From positions 248,001-312,000 of the forward strand of contig JALQPE010000012.1 of the NCBI GenBank assembly GCA_030407315.1: 64,000 bases of DNA, written 5' to 3'. The position numbers were made by a program, and so were the translations under genes. The number at the start of each line of letters is the position of its first letter. The first letter of the stretch is position 1. Positions 1 through 10,387 of the stretch are shown here, piece by piece. Origin of the DNA: Asparagopsis taxiformis (taxonomy: Eukaryota > Rhodophyta > Florideophyceae > Bonnemaisoniales > Bonnemaisoniaceae). Under the pieces are notes generated by a model. That model made no database searches. It had not been told where the DNA came from and was given only the letters and a program-made list of their open reading frames with translations.

Positions 1-1017
1 GTGCTCGACTTTATGCACGAGCAAGTCGACAATCCCTCCCTATCAGACCTTTGCGTGCGAGCCGCCGATAAATCCTTCCAATGTCATCGCGCAGTTCTCG
101 CCGCTTCCTCCCCGGTGTTCGCCGCAATGTTCACCGCTCACATGCGCGAAAAGGAGAGCGGCCTGCTCATTCTCGACGACGTTTCGCCACACGTGTTTGC
201 AGCAGTCCGAGATTACATGTACGGAAAGCCTCTCGTCGTCCATGACGACCACGCCATCGCTCTCTCCGCCTTTGTCCGACAGTACGACATTGGCGGTGCA
301 GAGTTGTCCGACTTTCTAGACTCGCTTCTCACCTCAGCCTTGACATTGGACAATGTGCTCAACATTCGTGCCCATGCCGATGCTCACTCTGCCCATAGAT
401 TACTCCGAAGCTGCGATCGATATTTAACCACGCGTATGAACGTCCTCCCGCAAACCGCCGCCTTCCTCTCGTCGACACCCACCCTCGCTGTTGTGGCCCT
501 CCAAGCGCCCATGCATCTGTCTAGCGATTCGATTTCGCGCAAGTGTTCCCAGTTTGTATTCGTGGCCGCCTTGGCTTGGCTCGCACACGATTTGGACGAA
601 AGACGCCAGTATTTGGACCTGCTACTCGACACTGTCGATGTCAATGCCTTGTCATTACCGGCGTTGGTGCGTGCGAGTCGCGAGCCCATAGCGATGCAGT
701 CCAAACGCTTCGAGTCGCGCTTATTGCGCGCCTTTGTTAACAGGGCTGAACGCGGTTTAAATTTTGGTCCCACCGCCCGCAGATTCGGTGGTGCTTCTTC
801 GTCGTTGTCGCGAACAACCGGATTTGCGATTGTTGACGACTCGCACATCATGGCTCGCACAACCTCAACAGAAGGCTTGGATATTTTCTCAAACGCACGT
901 GCTAGTATGCCCTTGTATCATATCAGGAGGAGGTCGTCGCTGGGCGAACCATGGCGGATATACTCGAGGTTTCCGAGACGGACCTCATCACAAAATCCTC
1001 AACCGGAAAATCAGTAG
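1..1017 (+). CDS. BTB/POZ domain protein, possibly 5' partial
   Basis: The reading frame is open from the first base; the first ATG is at position 13, so the true start may lie upstream of the window. The N-terminal 110 residues look like a BTB/POZ fold: the run DLCVRAADKSFQCHRAVLAA followed by SPVFAAMF is the typical BTB core (substrate-type 'F.CHRAVLAA.S.VF..MF'). A BACK-like helical segment follows (about residues 115-150). BTB proteins dimerise and often act as Cullin-3 ubiquitin ligase adaptors. No Kelch, MATH or ankyrin repeats are visible in the remaining 190 residues, which are basic and serine-rich at the C-terminus. The adaptor role is inferred from the family; substrate unknown. 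The stop at 1015-1017 is followed by about 135 bp of spacer before the convergent next gene. Confidence 0.8.
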   Translation: MLDFMHEQVDNPSLSDLCVRAADKSFQCHRAVLAASSPVFAAMFTAHMREKESGLLILDDVSPHVFAAVRDYMYGKPLVVHDDHAIALSAFVRQYDIGGAELSDFLDSLLTSALTLDNVLNIRAHADAHSAHRLLRSCDRYLTTRMNVLPQTAAFLSSTPTLAVVALQAPMHLSSDSISRKCSQFVFVAALAWLAHDLDERRQYLDLLLDTVDVNALSLPALVRASREPIAMQSKRFESRLLRAFVNRAERGLNFGPTARRFGGASSSLSRTTGFAIVDDSHIMARTTSTEGLDIFSNARASMPLYHIRRRSSLGEPWRIYSRFPRRTSSQNPQPENQ

Positions 1018-1152
1018 TCGTGCATTGCGCGTGCTGACGTACCATGTTTTACTTGTTGTGCTAATTCGAGCGCCAACAAAATCTACCTCTACACAGAAAA
1101 TTGTTTGTAAGCGCAAGTAATACCTTTAATGTACATGAGAAATGAGTAAGAG

Positions 1153-3252
1153 CTACGAAATTGTAGCTTTGCTTCGTGCTCTCCGCGACCTGGCCGAACC
1201 TAGGAGTTCTATTCCTGGATTTTGTCCTTCTGTGCGGTATCTATCTCGAACAGCCATATTTGCGGGCGGTGTAAACAGCGTAGCACAAATTGTCTTGTGC
1301 GTGAGCGCTAGAGCAGAATCAACCCTGCCACTTACTCGACCAACAGATGGGATGTAAGATGCATCGTAGAATCGCTCCGTAGCTGCCTCCCAGGATAACC
1401 TGAACGCGTCATCTTCTGATAAAGGCTTCGGCTCATTAGCCAATGCAAACTTGATCAGTGCGGAAAATTGTTCCGGCGTTTCGTAGATTAGACAGTTATC
1501 GAATGTAGCGAAGAATTCATTGCTTGGATGTTTGAGACAAACCACAAATTTGCCCATGGCGAGCGCTTCCGCTGTTGCCGTACATACCACATCACTTTTT
1601 GACGGATTCACATACACCTTGTACCGTTGCAAGTATTCCGATGCGTGATCGACAACAAGACCATGTAAGTCAACAAGGCTGAGACTGTAGCTACTTTTGA
1701 CACGACGCCTGAGCTCCTCAAGATCTGGACCAGCTCCGAAAAAGTCAACTGGAAGACGCTCATCAGTGCGTTCGTAATGTTCGTCCATTAAACCTACAAG
1801 TTCGCGGTAGCCTTTCGCCCAAAGGACCTTTCCAAGAAAGTATGCACCTTTCTGAAATGGTTGGCCATTACGTTTGCGCCCAATATCAATAAACTTATCC
1901 CGGACGCCATGTACGTTACATGTGACCGAATGCGGCAGCGTTTGTACAGCATCGGACAATTTGATGACACGGTGACAGTAACTTCTACAAACCCATTTGT
2001 TCAGAAAGTTGACAAAGAGTGCTCGCTGCGGACCAAATACGCCATGCTTTGCATACTCAATATAATTGGTGTGAACCACACCGACACAGAAATTGAACAA
2101 ACTCGTCCAACGGGCTCCCGTATGATGCCATGTAAGATGTTCCGGCTCTTCCAGCACGCAAACATCTCTGACCTCGTCATTTGCAAACATGGAAGTTATG
2201 TCACCAAGGGGGAGAATTGAACCATACTCCTTATAGTAAATGGCCTCGTAAAATCGAATGTTAATGGAACTATTCTCAACCTGATCGTTTGCCCACTGCA
2301 TGATAATTCCTGCCTGCTCCTGCTTGGTCTTGAAAGAAACACCCTTGGGATATACTTTCTTCTGGTCCTCTGGACTTTCCAACCAAGGAACGACAAGTGA
2401 AACGGTATGGCCAGCCTTTGCGAGATAGACTGCCCTCAAGAGTGGGTTCACAGCTGTACCGGTCATCCACGGTAATGCAGCCGTTGTAACAATGATGATA
2501 TTGCGACGGGTCGAGCGCATGTCTGACACCTTTGAGTACTCACGTGTATCAGCAGCAACAAGGTCATCATCATCATCAACAATGATTGTACCATCCCCAG
2601 CACCAGCATTAAGTTCTGCTCTATGTGAGGCCTTTGGGGAGCGAGTTAGCAGAAAAAGGGTTACACCGATGGTTACGGCTATGAGTGGGCGCACATCGTA
2701 TTTTTCGACGGAAAGCGAATCGTCTGAATCGGAATCAGAATACGAATCGTCTGTTGTTATTGTCGCGCGCAAACCGTGAAGGGCAGCCGAAAGTACTTCC
2801 ATAGCATCCTTTGGAGGGGAATCTTTGGTTGGGGTTGAGCCCGGAGAAGAAGAATTTGACCTCCCGAGACCTCCCAGCACGGCAGCGGTTGCAGTCCAAA
2901 TGGAGGAGTCGTCTGGAGGATTGGTCCAATCCCAGTCTGCGAACGGGACAACGGAACGAGCATTTGCATTTTGGAGTGATTGGGTTTCAGAAGAGCTTGA
3001 ATACACGTCCAGTTGTTGGTCTGTGTCAGTGTCCACGTCCACATCTGCATCTGTGACCATCGCTTGATGGTGTGCGTCAGAGTCTGCATAAGTGTTGTGA
3101 AGCATTTGTTGATGCATTTGGTCAAGAGTGGTATCTTGTAGATCATCAAGTTGTTCATCCAAGTCATTGGTGGCTGATGGGGGTGCTCCGCCGCCGCGTT
3201 TACCGCCAGCAAGAAGCAGGACGGCAGCGGCGGCAGAGACCAACGGCCTCAT
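1153..3252 (-). CDS. Digalactosyldiacylglycerol synthase (DGD1/DGD2-type galactosyltransferase)
   Basis: A 699-residue protein that should transfer galactose from UDP-galactose to monogalactosyldiacylglycerol, making DGDG for plastid membranes. The catalytic part starts near residue 249 with TTAALPWMTGTAVNPLLRA and keeps DGD signatures: VLEEPEHLTWHHTGARWT, VVHTNYIEYAK, CNVHGVRDKFIDIG, KGAYFLGKVLWAKGYRELV, and the GT4 nucleotide-sugar site VVCTATAEALAMGKFVVC. The first 250 residues are unlike plant DGD1. They have a short hydrophobic leader, a long acidic Ser/Asp-rich stretch, and a hydrophobic segment near residues 188-203 that could be a membrane anchor. The start at 3252 is the first ATG of the frame. 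Single exon. The gene is the best evidence that the organism is photosynthetic. It is convergent with the BTB gene. Confidence 0.9.
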   Translation of the reverse strand: MRPLVSAAAAVLLLAGGKRGGGAPPSATNDLDEQLDDLQDTTLDQMHQQMLHNTYADSDAHHQAMVTDADVDVDTDTDQQLDVYSSSSETQSLQNANARSVVPFADWDWTNPPDDSSIWTATAAVLGGLGRSNSSSPGSTPTKDSPPKDAMEVLSAALHGLRATITTDDSYSDSDSDDSLSVEKYDVRPLIAVTIGVTLFLLTRSPKASHRAELNAGAGDGTIIVDDDDDLVAADTREYSKVSDMRSTRRNIIIVTTAALPWMTGTAVNPLLRAVYLAKAGHTVSLVVPWLESPEDQKKVYPKGVSFKTKQEQAGIIMQWANDQVENSSINIRFYEAIYYKEYGSILPLGDITSMFANDEVRDVCVLEEPEHLTWHHTGARWTSLFNFCVGVVHTNYIEYAKHGVFGPQRALFVNFLNKWVCRSYCHRVIKLSDAVQTLPHSVTCNVHGVRDKFIDIGRKRNGQPFQKGAYFLGKVLWAKGYRELVGLMDEHYERTDERLPVDFFGAGPDLEELRRRVKSSYSLSLVDLHGLVVDHASEYLQRYKVYVNPSKSDVVCTATAEALAMGKFVVCLKHPSNEFFATFDNCLIYETPEQFSALIKFALANEPKPLSEDDAFRLSWEAATERFYDASYIPSVGRVSGRVDSALALTHKTICATLFTPPANMAVRDRYRTEGQNPGIELLGSARSRRARSKATIS

Positions 3253-3564
3253 TGCTGCAAGAATTTTGAGAGATAGAACCGGCGAAGATGCCGGGCGTTG
3301 GACAAAGGGAATGGATTGTGAGGCACGTACGCACGGCGGAGGGTGGTGGCGGAGGTGAGCGCGAGAACATAAATTAAATTAGCAACATGGTAGTGAAGAG
3401 ATTCCACGCTCGAAGCAGATGATCTCCATCCATTTCAACCAACTGAGCGCCGTTTCACCAAATGACCAACCGTCGGGTGCAACCGTTGGCGATCGTTGAT
3501 TGTTCAATTGCATCCATTGAATGGATGGCAGCGGGCCACTTGGCAGAAATATATACAATTTACT
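3253..3564. promoter_or_regulatory. Upstream region of the DGDG synthase gene
   Basis: 312 bp between the DGDG synthase start and the stop of the next minus-strand gene. It must hold the DGDG synthase promoter and the 3' end of the thioredoxin-like gene. An AT-rich stretch AAATATATACAATTTA lies near 3547-3562, probably too far from the start to be its TATA box. No other feature seen. Confidence 0.3.
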
Positions 3565-4455
3565 TCAATGCTGCTCGTCCTTCCTTCGCTGGCCACACAC
3601 CTTTGCCACCTGAATCAACGTCCACACCGCAATGCCCACACTCACTATGTTGGCGCCCAGTAAAGGCCAATCGATAGCGGGCTCCACTTGAGTGCCCGAT
3701 ACGTCAAACCGCTCAAGCGATCGCTCGTTGACTCCAAATCTTTCCACGTCCTCCTGCAGCGATGTGATTCCAGTCACAGGCGCGATTCCCGTGATGCGCA
3801 CAATCCATTGCACTAATGCAGCGCCAGTTCGATTACCACGAAACGTCTCCGACGCCATTTCAGACCGGATGCGCATCACTGTCGGAAATCCAAACACCAT
3901 CAGATTGTTGTTCAACATTGGGTCGTTGGCTCCATTAATCGCGACCAAACATAATCCATCGAATTGCCTCGTCGCCTCAACCCACGCCTTCCAAATCGTC
4001 CTACTCCATTCGCAGTGCTGACCGCCGTGGAACAGCACAATGGTATTTTCCTTGCCGCCCAAAATCGGTTCTGCAGCTCTGTCAAAAATAGTTGACAGTT
4101 GCGCAGAGGACACATGTCTGACCACTGCGCCGTCTGGCTGCCCAGAAATGGCGCTCAATTTCACAAAGGCGCCATGCGCGTCGGAATCGGCACAGCTGTA
4201 GTCGCGCAGTGTGTAGAACGGCGACTGAAATGAGAGCGTATGCGCGGCAGGCCGTCTGTTGTAAACTGTAGATGCATGTGGTGCGCGCATGTGACTAGTT
4301 ACATCTTTGCGCTGCGCGTACATGTAGTGCAGATAGTCACTACCAACTGGAGCTATAGTCTGGCCGCTGCGGTCGAAATGGCGTGATAGAGCACTGCGCG
4401 AGCCGGAAAGGCTCAGCAATAGGCAGAGGAACAACAAAAGCAACCTCTGTATCAT
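3565..4455 (-). CDS. Membrane-anchored thioredoxin-fold protein with CxxS site
   Basis: A 296-residue protein. Residues 1-22 are a strong signal peptide (RLLLLFLCLLLSLSGSRSA), so it enters the secretory pathway. Residues about 100-225 fit a thioredoxin fold: the strand IVLFHGG, the active-site segment HCEWSRTIW, then LCLVAINGAN and the cis-proline strand FGFPTVMRI. The active site reads Cys148-Glu-Trp-Ser151, a monothiol CxxS in place of CxxC. This resembles plant APR-like (APRL) and some PDI-like proteins, which cannot do classical dithiol reduction. A hydrophobic segment near residues 268-285 (NIVSVGIAVWTLIQVAKV) followed by basic residues suggests one C-terminal membrane span. Likely an ER oxidoreductase, isomerase or chaperone; the exact role is inferred. 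It is divergent from the large CPSF-A-like gene. Confidence 0.7.
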   Translation of the reverse strand: MIQRLLLLFLCLLLSLSGSRSALSRHFDRSGQTIAPVGSDYLHYMYAQRKDVTSHMRAPHASTVYNRRPAAHTLSFQSPFYTLRDYSCADSDAHGAFVKLSAISGQPDGAVVRHVSSAQLSTIFDRAAEPILGGKENTIVLFHGGQHCEWSRTIWKAWVEATRQFDGLCLVAINGANDPMLNNNLMVFGFPTVMRIRSEMASETFRGNRTGAALVQWIVRITGIAPVTGITSLQEDVERFGVNERSLERFDVSGTQVEPAIDWPLLGANIVSVGIAVWTLIQVAKVCGQRRKDEQH

Positions 4456-4894
4456 CTTTGAACGAGATGACGACCACTGCTACCAACATTAGCAAGTTTG
4501 TCGATCGTGTTGAAGTACATTTTTAGCTTTAAGCTGTGACAGGCTGTCTCTTCCACGAATACTGTAATTATTCAAGCGAAGTTTAGCTAGTCTGGATTTC
4601 CACATGTGCCCGACTCTGAAAGACGCCGTTTGGTAGTATCTTGCGGTCGCTCGCGAGCAGAAAGAAGCGAATTGGTGGCGACATGCGACGCCATCGAGTT
4701 CTATGCATCTTTGAATAGGCCTTCGGTGCCGACAATCAGCGCGTTACGAGTGGAATTGGCTCCAGACACAAATTTGGTATCAATTTTTTTCCTACTCTTT
4801 GCAACGCCTAGACAAAGTCACATCGCCTTATCTCGCTTATCAACTTGTAGGTAGCCAAACACCCGTCTCTTGACAACTATTCCTCACTGTTAAA
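4456..4894. promoter_or_regulatory. Bidirectional promoter region
   Basis: 439 bp between two divergent starts (4455 on minus, 4895 on plus). It should carry both promoters. A short ORF at 4606-4854 has no recognisable domain and ends before the large gene, so I treat it as non-coding. Pyrimidine-rich tracts occur just before the plus-strand start, for example around 4786-4802. Confidence 0.4.
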
Positions 4895-7800
4895 ATGGCC
4901 ATCCTCAATGCGGAAGATGAGGCTCACAGCAGCTCTCCTACTGCCCGCCGCTGTCCTCATCGCTCCGGCCTGTTTGTTCGCACTCTTGTTCCGAAAGGCG
5001 CTGTCTCTCGCAGTATATCATGTTCTATGGTCCCTCCCCATGCTATGACCAGAAGGACGCGCGGCTCTCCCGCTTCTTTGCGCTCCTGCAGACAAGTAGT
5101 CATTTCCAGGGATACCTCCATACAGGTATTGGCAGTTGATGATGAAACCCTGTCCTTGCGCCCTCTCGTTGATCTCATGCTTTTTACACGAATATACGAC
5201 ATTGCCGCTATAAGCAGTCCCGTTCCTGGTCGAGACGTTCTAGTGGTACTCAACGAATCTTCCAAGGTGAGCTTTATGCAATTTGACGATCATACCAGTC
5301 GTTTGCGTTGTTCTGGCGAAGTCAATCTCTCGTCCGTGACTTGCACACATCTCGATAACCCACTTCGAAGTCAAGCTAGACTCCTCGCCACCCATCCAAC
5401 CAAACGAATGGTCGCTGTCGCTGGGTTGCAATCATTCATATCTGTTTTCCCAGTCCTATTTCTGCCCAAACAAGTCAACGCTGGTAAGATAGCTACTGTC
5501 GCAGTCAATGGAGTTATCTTGTCCCTTGACTTTCTTGAAGATGAAGAGGGTGTACCTGGTGATGCAATTCTCTTAGCACTTCTACAGCGAGGCAAGGAAC
5601 AGGTAATTGATTTGTACACTGTTGGTGTTCCACCTGATTCTGGCGGTGGCCTTTCAGTTACTTTTGTTGGTTCGATGATTACCTGCGCCTCGCACCCAGA
5701 CGATGTCGCTGTTGCGCGAGCAACTTACAAATTGACCGGTGAAACAGTCCGTCCAACTCCTCCAGCTGTTGCTGTAACACGCCTTGCTGGTTGCCCTTAC
5801 TTGTTTGCTGTTTTTGTGAATGGAAAGGTCATTGCGGGTGACGCTCGAAGTGTAATTGTCAACGCCCATTGTGGTGGCAGTTTACCCATGAGTGTTCGTA
5901 TTGAGGATAACATTGTAATTCCCAATCATGCATCGAATCAAAGGGATCATGCTGCAATAAACCAGCGTCATTCTACCAATGCAAGTGCTGTTTCCAATGA
6001 TGGCAGAGGTTTATTTGTTGATCGAATTGCTCAAGGGCAAGATGTTCCTCATCAGCAGGACGATCATGGCCAAATATCTGGACTACCACTTGCTGCAGCC
6101 TCTACTGCAAACAGAGAAGGCATCATGAGACTTCAAGAACTTCGTGAATACGAAGTGCATTCTTCATTGGATTCTGCGGAACAAGGGAATGAAGAGCAGG
6201 ACAATGAACAAATGCAAAATGTAAGTGACAATTCCGCTACGGGTCTGTACAGGTTTCCGGGAGTACGGGCGTTGAGGTCTGGTGAAGAAGACGCCCGTTC
6301 TCCTCAGTTGGCAAGTTCTCGAAGTGGAACTATCTTAAAGACTCCTTTCAAGATGAGGCCAGGTAGTCGAAATATGGGCGAAGACTACCTGTCCTACTTA
6401 TTTATTCCGGCTTATATAACTTTAGATGTAGGAGATTCAAATGGCGTGGCAACTGCATGGGTCGACGCCAAAGACCATTTTCGAGATGAGGCTGGTGATG
6501 GTAGCGGTTTGTACTTCGTGATGGAAAGTGGGGCAATGTTTGCATTGAAGTGGAGCGACCAGGCTCAAAAGGGTTCCATCAGGATCCCTGGGGGCGAACG
6601 TACTCGAACGGCACCAAAGCGTAACTTCAGTGTAGTGTTCATTGGAGATGTTGGTCCTGCTGTTTCTATTGCGTCCTTGGATCGCCAGCTGCTTTACATT
6701 GCAAACGATGGTGCGGATGGATCTCTTAGACGATTGCATACGCCATCTTCCAACCATGCGATATCCGAAATACCCCATGCTTCTCGCCAAGGTTTCAAGC
6801 AAACAAGTAACGTAGACATTCGACGCTACGGGCTGGAAGTGCGACAAGAATTTCCAAACCTTTCTCCAATCTCTGACCTTGCCGTCATACCACCCTCTGG
6901 ACGACCAAATCGGCAAAGGGGAGAAAATTCACAAGTCTTGCTTTCTTTACAAGGGGAGGAGATTGAAGATAAACCTTCTCAATCGACTTCAGTCCATAAG
7001 CGAAGTACATCCCGTACTCTTCCTTTTTGTAGTGAACAATTGCACTTAACATCAGTGGCTGGAGACCACTTGTTGGTTGATGGTATAACGCAGGAGCGTA
7101 CTCCACGAAAGAATAAGCTCCCTAGTAAGATTCCGACTACAGCCTGGGAGGAGCAATCTGCATTCGAACATGTAATGTTTGGCGGAAATATGGAAGCTGA
7201 GCTCGTAGTTTGCTCTGGTATAGGAAGGCACGGCAGCATACGACTTATCCGACCTGGTTCCCCAGTGAGTTTATTTGCATCAAGCGCAAGCGTATTCACC
7301 GCTTGCAATAATATCTGGCCGTCTCGATTTACAAGAGACTCTCAGCATGATGCAGGGCTTATACTTACCTTTGCAGAGTCAACTGGGGTTCTTTATACAA
7401 TGCCTATTGATGATGCGGAGCAATACCGACGCAAGCGAATGTCTCCTATGATTGCAAGATTGGTCGATGGTACGAAATCACTAGGATTCCATTCAATCTG
7501 CAGAACAATTGCATGCGGTTTGATAGCAGATGGTGTCTTGATTCAAGTTCATGAGAAAGGCATCCGTGGTGTCGTTTTGAAGAAAGCAGGGGACGTGAGC
7601 GTCAATATCGGTCCAAATGATCAATCTGTGACCGAATCTGTGTTTGAGAACCAATTCGATTGGATTCCACCGGAAGGCGGGTTTATTTCTGTGGGAGCTG
7701 TAGGGGCTGGGTTTGTTGTGGTATGCAGTGTTCGGAGGGGACCGAAACAACCCGTGCTTTATCTATTGAGCATGCATCCGTCCGATCCCAATCTTGGCTT

Positions 7801-10387
7801 ATTCATTGTCTCTTCAGTTGAACTCGATCAAGAGTTGAGCTGTATTTCTATACCTGAATGGACATTAGCAGAAGCAGAGCTTGATTTGATGAGTCGTTTT
7901 CCCCCCATTGTTGTGCTTGGAACTTACGCGCCCTCTATAGAAGTGCGTATTTTGGGCCCAGCTCTGGAGCTTATTGATGTGCAACGAGTTACCCCATGGA
8001 CCTTAGCACGCACAGGAAGGTCTATAAACGAAGCTTCTGTTACCACTCCCGGTTTATCAGACGGGAATCCAGAGATTGAAAGCTCGCCCTTGGGAAAGCG
8101 AGTCCCTAAATCACAAAGACGGGATACATGTGAAATGGCCGCTGTTCCAGAGAGTATTTGTGGCCTAGAAATGGATGGTCGGCGTTTAGTGTTTGCAGGT
8201 TTGAGGGATGGCTCTGTTCTGGGGTTTTCTTTCAGTGAGATGGGCGGGCCAGGCCAACATGACGCGCGGTCTCCTTGCTCAACAGGCCATCTTCGCCTTG
8301 ATTTCCATCGAAAGCTTGGCTATATCCCGGTTATGCTTGAGAGTGCTACAGTTGCACTTGGCAAGGTTGTCATAGGACAAGCAGAACGCCCATGGATGTG
8401 TGTAGGTATTGGTGGTGGCAAAATGAAATGGACGCCTTTAGCATTCACAGAAACGAGGGCTTTATGTCCGATATCGGTTCTCGGAGCTGAGCGCTGTTTA
8501 GCAATTGTGGCTGTCGATGATGCTCTTCACATCTGTGGTATTCGACAGCAATACGAGACGTCTGTACGTTCCATTCACGTAGGCGTTACTCCTCGCCGTG
8601 TATTGGTTGTTGATTCTCCGAAAGATTCAATTGTTGTTGCAACATGTCGAGAACCTGGTTTCATGGAAAGAACACCGTCAAGAAACCGTCGTACTTCAAA
8701 AGCACAAACAATTGATGATACAACTGCAGCCAAAGTGCATTCAGAGCTTCGCGTTTACGATAGGAAGTCTAGATCGATGTCCGGGCATACCTCACTCCAT
8801 CCTGGGGAGTTGGTGCATATTTTGTTGAATTGGCTCAGTTTCATAGTTGTTGGGACTTCATGTGACATTCGAGACTGTAATGATTCCATGTCGCACAACC
8901 CTTGTAAGAGGGGAAGATTATTGCTATATTCTTTGTGTTCACATGGAGGTTCAAAACCAAGCTCTTCACAAGAATCTCGCAGAAAGTTTGCCCTCTGCAG
9001 CGAAGTTGTGTTTCCGGGAGCTGTGTTAGCAGGGGCTGTGCATCCTGAAGCAGAAATCTTAGTCGTGTCATGCAACGAGGAGGTATTGGTATTTGGCGTT
9101 TCAAAGTCTCATTCTGTGTTGATGGAAATTGCACGAACTTCTGCAAGAGCTGTGGTGGTGAGTATTTCAATCCATCAGGACATCATATGTGTAGTGGACA
9201 GAAAAGACTCTGTAGGTTTCTTCCAACTGCAGTCAAATCCAGTGGAGCTCATTCGTGACCGAGGTGATCATCGAAGGAGAATAGTATCGGAAGCGGCAAT
9301 GTTAAACAGGACTGTTGCCATGGCTGTTGATCGATTTGGATGTATTTTCTCTGTCGGATATGAAGAGGGTGACGCGCCAGCCTATGCGAACATTACCTTA
9401 CGAGGAGGGTCGCTTACGTCAAGTTTTCTTCGTAGTAATAACTCCAGCGTCCAGCATCTTGGATTGACTGCAGAAGTTGAGACAGGTGAAGTATCAACTG
9501 CTGTTGGACTAGGAGAAGAATTTGACGTCATGCTTCAAGAAAGTGGATCTGAACATACTAACGGAAGTAATGATCAGATTCTAGATGACTCGGGAGAATC
9601 ATCGATAGTGGAAGCTGTTGATGAAGTTGCCGATTCAGACCAAGGAGCTGATGCAGAAGGTGGCGATGGCGAAGGCGCAGGAGAGCACGCAAACAGTGCT
9701 TCGGCAGAGAGCGAAACTGTACAAGGTGATGCAAATGATGTAGGCACTGATGTGGCGGATGGCACATTGACAACTGAGGAAGTGATAATGACGGATGGAC
9801 ACGAAGCTGGTACCATAGAAGGTACAGACAATGCAGGTCTGAATACGGGCTCAGCTCAAGTAGGAAATCGGGTCTTACGTGTGGACCATGATTCTGTGCC
9901 TCGTAACTTAGCTTGCCATCACAGTTTCAACATGGATGATACTTCTCTTTGTGTTCGAGTTGGACATTTTGGTCACAGCGAAAACTTGGAGGGCAGTGAG
10001 TGTAATGATCTGCTGAACATCATTGAGAAAAGTAGTGATAAACGCGACGGGAACAGTCCAGTTGTGTTTTGCGGGACATTGGGAGGAGCAATTATTACTG
10101 CAGTGACTGTACCGCCTCAAGTGTTCTCAATATTGAGTGAGGTGGAAGGATACGTAAGCCAACATTGTGATATAGCTGGGCCTGCACTGGGGCACAGTCA
10201 CAAGCGATTCCGTGCTGCATATGGTTTTGAAGCTGTTGGAACGGTAGATGGCGATCTCCTGAGTCAATTTAGTTACCTCGACTATGGCTCAAAGTTATCC
10301 ATAGCAGGTCAAGCAGGTTGCGCAGGGGAGGAAGGGGTACTCCACATCGAAGGATTGATTGCGACTGTTTTCGACAGAGTGTCATGA
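4895..10387 (+). CDS. Very large CPSF-A/DDB1/SF3B3-superfamily protein
   Basis: 1,830 residues in one exon. The N-terminal third looks like the MMS1_N beta-propeller (LRPLVDLMLFTRIYDIAAIS followed by GRDVLVVLNESSKVSFMQFD). A middle signature near residues 755-790 (AELVVCSGIGRHGSIRLIRP) matches the 'ELVVCSG.G..GSLR..R' segment of DDB1/SF3B3/CPSF160. The CPSF-A domain begins near residue 1283 (ELRVYDRKS, FIVVGTS, RGRLLLYSL). It closes with VVFCGTLGGAIITAVTV and FEAVGTVDGDLLSQF, the usual end of the fold. Family members are scaffolds for Cullin-4 ligases, U2 snRNP or mRNA 3'-end processing. Usual lengths are about 1,100-1,450, so this one is much longer. Extra material includes a polar insert around residues 350-490 and an acidic run at about 1529-1650. 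Which of the three roles applies cannot be told from sequence alone. Confidence 0.75.
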   Translation: MAILNAEDEAHSSSPTARRCPHRSGLFVRTLVPKGAVSRSISCSMVPPHAMTRRTRGSPASLRSCRQVVISRDTSIQVLAVDDETLSLRPLVDLMLFTRIYDIAAISSPVPGRDVLVVLNESSKVSFMQFDDHTSRLRCSGEVNLSSVTCTHLDNPLRSQARLLATHPTKRMVAVAGLQSFISVFPVLFLPKQVNAGKIATVAVNGVILSLDFLEDEEGVPGDAILLALLQRGKEQVIDLYTVGVPPDSGGGLSVTFVGSMITCASHPDDVAVARATYKLTGETVRPTPPAVAVTRLAGCPYLFAVFVNGKVIAGDARSVIVNAHCGGSLPMSVRIEDNIVIPNHASNQRDHAAINQRHSTNASAVSNDGRGLFVDRIAQGQDVPHQQDDHGQISGLPLAAASTANREGIMRLQELREYEVHSSLDSAEQGNEEQDNEQMQNVSDNSATGLYRFPGVRALRSGEEDARSPQLASSRSGTILKTPFKMRPGSRNMGEDYLSYLFIPAYITLDVGDSNGVATAWVDAKDHFRDEAGDGSGLYFVMESGAMFALKWSDQAQKGSIRIPGGERTRTAPKRNFSVVFIGDVGPAVSIASLDRQLLYIANDGADGSLRRLHTPSSNHAISEIPHASRQGFKQTSNVDIRRYGLEVRQEFPNLSPISDLAVIPPSGRPNRQRGENSQVLLSLQGEEIEDKPSQSTSVHKRSTSRTLPFCSEQLHLTSVAGDHLLVDGITQERTPRKNKLPSKIPTTAWEEQSAFEHVMFGGNMEAELVVCSGIGRHGSIRLIRPGSPVSLFASSASVFTACNNIWPSRFTRDSQHDAGLILTFAESTGVLYTMPIDDAEQYRRKRMSPMIARLVDGTKSLGFHSICRTIACGLIADGVLIQVHEKGIRGVVLKKAGDVSVNIGPNDQSVTESVFENQFDWIPPEGGFISVGAVGAGFVVVCSVRRGPKQPVLYLLSMHPSDPNLGLFIVSSVELDQELSCISIPEWTLAEAELDLMSRFPPIVVLGTYAPSIEVRILGPALELIDVQRVTPWTLARTGRSINEASVTTPGLSDGNPEIESSPLGKRVPKSQRRDTCEMAAVPESICGLEMDGRRLVFAGLRDGSVLGFSFSEMGGPGQHDARSPCSTGHLRLDFHRKLGYIPVMLESATVALGKVVIGQAERPWMCVGIGGGKMKWTPLAFTETRALCPISVLGAERCLAIVAVDDALHICGIRQQYETSVRSIHVGVTPRRVLVVDSPKDSIVVATCREPGFMERTPSRNRRTSKAQTIDDTTAAKVHSELRVYDRKSRSMSGHTSLHPGELVHILLNWLSFIVVGTSCDIRDCNDSMSHNPCKRGRLLLYSLCSHGGSKPSSSQESRRKFALCSEVVFPGAVLAGAVHPEAEILVVSCNEEVLVFGVSKSHSVLMEIARTSARAVVVSISIHQDIICVVDRKDSVGFFQLQSNPVELIRDRGDHRRRIVSEAAMLNRTVAMAVDRFGCIFSVGYEEGDAPAYANITLRGGSLTSSFLRSNNSSVQHLGLTAEVETGEVSTAVGLGEEFDVMLQESGSEHTNGSNDQILDDSGESSIVEAVDEVADSDQGADAEGGDGEGAGEHANSASAESETVQGDANDVGTDVADGTLTTEEVIMTDGHEAGTIEGTDNAGLNTGSAQVGNRVLRVDHDSVPRNLACHHSFNMDDTSLCVRVGHFGHSENLEGSECNDLLNIIEKSSDKRDGNSPVVFCGTLGGAIITAVTVPPQVFSILSEVEGYVSQHCDIAGPALGHSHKRFRAAYGFEAVGTVDGDLLSQFSYLDYGSKLSIAGQAGCAGEEGVLHIEGLIATVFDRVS

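Noticed and set aside
4606..4854. 82-codon ORF upstream of the CPSF-A-like gene
   Set aside because: No domain, unusual composition, and it lies in the divergent promoter region.
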